Below are positions 61,808-64,000 of a stretch of 64,000 nucleotides of DNA, piece after piece. This stretch comes from JAPWJZ01 sp965279315. GTDB lineage: Bacteria; Pseudomonadota; Alphaproteobacteria; Micavibrionales; UBA2020. The notes below the pieces were generated by a model that worked only from the letters and a program-made list of their open reading frames with translations, searched no databases and was not told the DNA's origin. The translations under genes were made by a program, and so were the position numbers. Position 1 is the first letter of the stretch. Every line of letters begins with the position of its first letter. The stretch covers positions 372,001 to 436,000 of the forward strand of contig OZ257145.1 of NCBI GenBank assembly GCA_965279315.1, given 5' to 3'.

Positions 61808-63016
61808 ATGCATAATTTTTCCCAGCTCCTGATCGTACTCGGCATCGCGGGCCTGACTGTGCCGTTTTTGCACCGGCTGAAGATCACGCCCGTGCTGGGC
61901 TACCTGCTATGCGGCGTGCTGATCGCGCCGCATGGCCCTTTTGCCTGGGTCGAGACGGAAACGGCGGGCGCGGCATCGGATGCCGCCGCCAGCATGACCA
62001 TGCCCGAAGGCGCGCTGGAAAAATTCGGGGAGCTGGGCATCGTGTTCCTGATGTTCATGATCGGCCTGAAGCTTTCCATCAACGAATTGTGGAAACGGCG
62101 GCGCGATGTGGCGGGGCTCGGCGGTTGCCAGGTCATCATGACGGGCGTGGTCATCTTCGCCTTCGCCCGCTATTTCGGCAACGGCGTGGAAATCTCCATC
62201 CTGATGGCGTCATGCCTGTCTTTCTCCTCGACCGCCGTCGTCATGCAGCTGCTGGAGGAAAAAAAGAGCGAAGGATCGCCCGCCGGAAAGCTCTGTTTCT
62301 CGATCCTGCTGATGCAGGACTTGATGGTCGTGCCGGTTTTGGCGATGGTGTCGGCCTTTGCGACGGCGAAGGGGGTGAGCCCGCTGCTGTCGATTGCCAA
62401 GGCGCTGGGCATTGCCGCCGTCGCGATTGCGCTGATTTACGTGATCGGGATGCGGTTGCTGCCGCCGCTGCTGAATATCGTGAAACCGCACCGCAGGCGC
62501 GAATGGCTGATGTCTTTCGTGCTGTTTATCGTGATCGGCACGGCGATGCTGACGGAGGCGGCGGGGCTTTCCGCCGCGCTTGGCGCGTTTCTGGCCGGGC
62601 TGCTGCTGGCGGAAACGGAATACCGCAAGGATGTGGAAACCATTATCGCCCCCGTGAAGGGGTTGCTGATGGGCGTGTTTTTCCTGTCGGTCGGGCTGAT
62701 GGTCGATTTGCGCGAAGTGGCCGAACATGCGCGCTGGCTGTTGATTTCCGTCATCGGCATCGGCGTCATGAAGGCGGTGGTGCTGTTCGCGGTCGCGCGG
62801 GGTTTTGGCGTGCACAAGAGTGTCGCCGCCGAAACCGCGATCATGCTGGGGCAGTCCGGCGAATTCGCCTTCGTGATCCTGACGCTGGCGCTGGGTTACG
62901 GCATCATCCCGAAGGGCGATGCGCAGTTCTTCATGCTGGTCACGGCGCTGTCGATGTTCATCACGCCGTTTGTCGCCAGCTTCGCGCCGCAGGCGGCGAA
63001 ACTGCTGAAGCGTTAA
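61808..63016 (+). CDS. CPA2-type cation:proton antiporter (Kef-like, no regulatory domain)
   Basis: 402-residue transporter with about 12 membrane helices, of the KefB/KefC-related CPA2 family. Signatures are LGYLLCGVLIAPHGP, ELGIVFLMFMIGLKL, SCLSFSSTAVVMQLLEEKK, FSILLMQDLMVVPVLAM and GQSGEFAFVILTLALGYG. It lacks the C-terminal TrkA-N/RCK domain of full Kef systems, so its activity would not be gated in that way. It exchanges K+ or Na+ for protons. Transcribed in the same direction as the DUF3592 gene, 66 bp apart. Confidence 0.9.
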   Translation: MHNFSQLLIVLGIAGLTVPFLHRLKITPVLGYLLCGVLIAPHGPFAWVETETAGAASDAAASMTMPEGALEKFGELGIVFLMFMIGLKLSINELWKRRRDVAGLGGCQVIMTGVVIFAFARYFGNGVEISILMASCLSFSSTAVVMQLLEEKKSEGSPAGKLCFSILLMQDLMVVPVLAMVSAFATAKGVSPLLSIAKALGIAAVAIALIYVIGMRLLPPLLNIVKPHRRREWLMSFVLFIVIGTAMLTEAAGLSAALGAFLAGLLLAETEYRKDVETIIAPVKGLLMGVFFLSVGLMVDLREVAEHARWLLISVIGIGVMKAVVLFAVARGFGVHKSVAAETAIMLGQSGEFAFVILTLALGYGIIPKGDAQFFMLVTALSMFITPFVASFAPQAAKLLKR

Positions 63017-63038
63017 ATCCCTCGGGCGCTACCGGACA

Positions 63039-63617
63039 TCAAAGATTACTGCGGATGCTTTCGACCGTGCCGGGCGACATGTCCTTCATCTGCTCCGCCA
63101 ATGCCTTCAGCCGCTTGAACGATGTGGGCAGGCAGTTGTCGGGCACGTCCTTCGCCTGTTCCGCGATCAACGCCGCCAGCTCGCCGAACATCAGCACGGG
63201 CAGATGCGTCTTGCGCATCATTTCGTCATGCATTTTGCCGGTGATCTGTTTGCCGTTATTGTCATGCGTCACGATCTCGCAGCCGATTTTTTTAAACAGG
63301 TCCACCACCGCCGCAGTCTCTGCGCATTCCAGCGTCACGACGCAGGAACGGTTCGTGACCGGGCTTTGCGGGCCGAACATCGGGTGGATGCCGGAAACCC
63401 GCGCGCTATGCGCAAGGCAGGCGTCATTCGGCTTCGCCTGCACGGAACAGAGGTTGACCAGATGCTTGCCCGCATGTTTCTGCGCCACATCACCGACCGC
63501 CGATACCGGCACCGCGATCAGAACGATATCCGCATCGTCGGAAATCTCGGCATGGGCCGCCAGTTCATCCGCCAGAAATGTGCCGAAAACGCCGCGGCCG
63601 ACAATTGCTATTTTCAT
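63039..63617 (-). CDS. short prephenate dehydrogenase (TyrA)-like protein
   Basis: 192 residues from MKIAIVGRGVFGTFLADE (ATG 63617, AGGGTG upstream). A Rossmann NAD(P) site is followed by DADIVLIAVPVSAVGDV, LVNLCSVQAKPND, SGIHPMFGPQ and TLECAETAAVVDLFKKIGCEIV, the TyrA N-domain pattern including the GIHPMFGP motif. It is much shorter than full TyrA (about 280-300), lacking most of the C-terminal dimer domain, so it may have a different substrate. No frameshift is visible. Confidence 0.8.
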   Translation of the reverse strand: MKIAIVGRGVFGTFLADELAAHAEISDDADIVLIAVPVSAVGDVAQKHAGKHLVNLCSVQAKPNDACLAHSARVSGIHPMFGPQSPVTNRSCVVTLECAETAAVVDLFKKIGCEIVTHDNNGKQITGKMHDEMMRKTHLPVLMFGELAALIAEQAKDVPDNCLPTSFKRLKALAEQMKDMSPGTVESIRSNL

Positions 63618-63737
63618 GTTGATCACCCTTGTTTTACGCCGGATTATAGACGGGAAAAGCGGCGCCGGTCACCTTGAAAAACATGCCCGCGCCCATATAT
63701 GAGACCGCACAGCCGCCACGACCTGAAAGCCCCGCCC

Positions 63738-64000
63738 ATGACCGCGAAAATCCCCGTTTCCATCCTCGACCTCTGCCCCGTGCCCGACGGATCGACCCCG
63801 GCGGATTCGTTCCGCAACAGCCTCGAACTCGCGCAAATGGCGGAGGCGAACGGTTACACCCGTTTCTGGCTGGCCGAGCACCACAACATGCCGGGCATCG
63901 CGTCCGCCGCAACAGCCGTCGTCATCGCGCATATCGCGGGCGGCACGAAGAAAATCCGCGTGGGGTCGGGCGGCGTGATGCTGCCCAACCATTCGCCGCT
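63738..64000 (+). CDS. luciferase-like flavin-dependent oxidoreductase (5' part)
   Basis: The open frame runs off the window edge; 87 residues are visible. IPVSILDLCPVPDGSTPADSF, the LAQMAEANGYTRFWLAEHHNMPGIA segment and KIRVGSGGVMLPNHSP are typical of the LLM-class, YhbW-like group. These enzymes use FMN in monooxygenase-type reactions; the substrate is unknown. An in-frame ATG at 63699 would add 13 residues but matches the family less well. Confidence 0.88.
   Translation, partial: MTAKIPVSILDLCPVPDGSTPADSFRNSLELAQMAEANGYTRFWLAEHHNMPGIASAATAVVIAHIAGGTKKIRVGSGGVMLPNHSP

Noticed and set aside
61909..63702. 597-residue ORF overlapping the antiporter and TyrA-like genes
   Set aside because: Arg/Gly-rich out-of-frame reading; both overlapping genes have recognisable families.

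Overview
The window looks like chromosomal DNA of a Gram-negative, GC-rich alphaproteobacterium. Supporting signs are a DUF2336 protein, a ZapE-type ATPase, LptF/LptG and MlaA/MlaC for outer-membrane lipids, a dense cluster of GANTC (CcrM-type) sites, and general gene style. A Micavibrio- or Rhodospirillales-like lineage is plausible but unproven. About 56 genes are supported. I see no rRNA, tRNA, CRISPR array, insertion sequence, integrase or phage gene.

Left part (1-13.6 kb): a truncated Sel1-repeat gene, DUF2336 and zapE; a small His/Cys-rich protein; an alpha/beta hydrolase; a membrane protein with an odd start; an acyl-CoA dehydrogenase; a tandem pair of unknown paralogues ending in the same SFDL tail; a soluble lytic transglycosylase behind an excellent sigma-54 promoter; sppA; then aroC and fabI. 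The 440-bp gap between sppA and aroC holds two perfect inverted DnaA boxes, nine GANTC sites and two terminator-like hairpins. It is a candidate replication-control locus.

Middle part (13.6-39 kb) is mostly envelope and housekeeping: an M23 peptidase, a Rap1a/Tai-like exported protein, holC, a three-domain LplT-PlsC-Aas fusion, pepA, lptF-lptG, mlaA-mlaC, ettA, and a block equivalent to the enterobacterial lpoA-yraN-dolP-rsmI neighbourhood (SirB1, BON lipoprotein, YraN, RsmI, LpoA-like lipoprotein, YggS). These are followed by a DnaK-family chaperone without dnaJ or grpE, a Sel1-AAA+ fusion and three small proteins of unknown function.

The most striking region (39.0-49.3 kb) is a two-partner secretion system. 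It encodes a 2745-residue TpsA exoprotein, most of which is a right-handed parallel beta-helix built from rungs of about 22-23 residues, and a TpsB outer-membrane transporter. The exoprotein gene carries two different higher-order repeat blocks (405-bp units of three 135-bp repeats, then about 18 rungs of 69 bp) and ends in a cysteine pair. No toxin domain or immunity gene is visible, so an adhesin or surface filament is more likely than a contact-dependent toxin.

Right part (49.3-64 kb): further membrane and Sel1 proteins, a DUF1648 protein, a secreted redoxin, mmsB with its ribosome-binding site buried in a perfect hairpin, a FecR-domain protein with a highly charged tail, a dicarboxylate/amino-acid:cation symporter, another SFDL-tailed protein, an orphan HETGH putative metallopeptidase, a lipase-like hydrolase, a DUF3592 membrane protein, a CPA2-type antiporter, a short TyrA-like dehydrogenase and the start of a luciferase-like flavin oxidoreductase.
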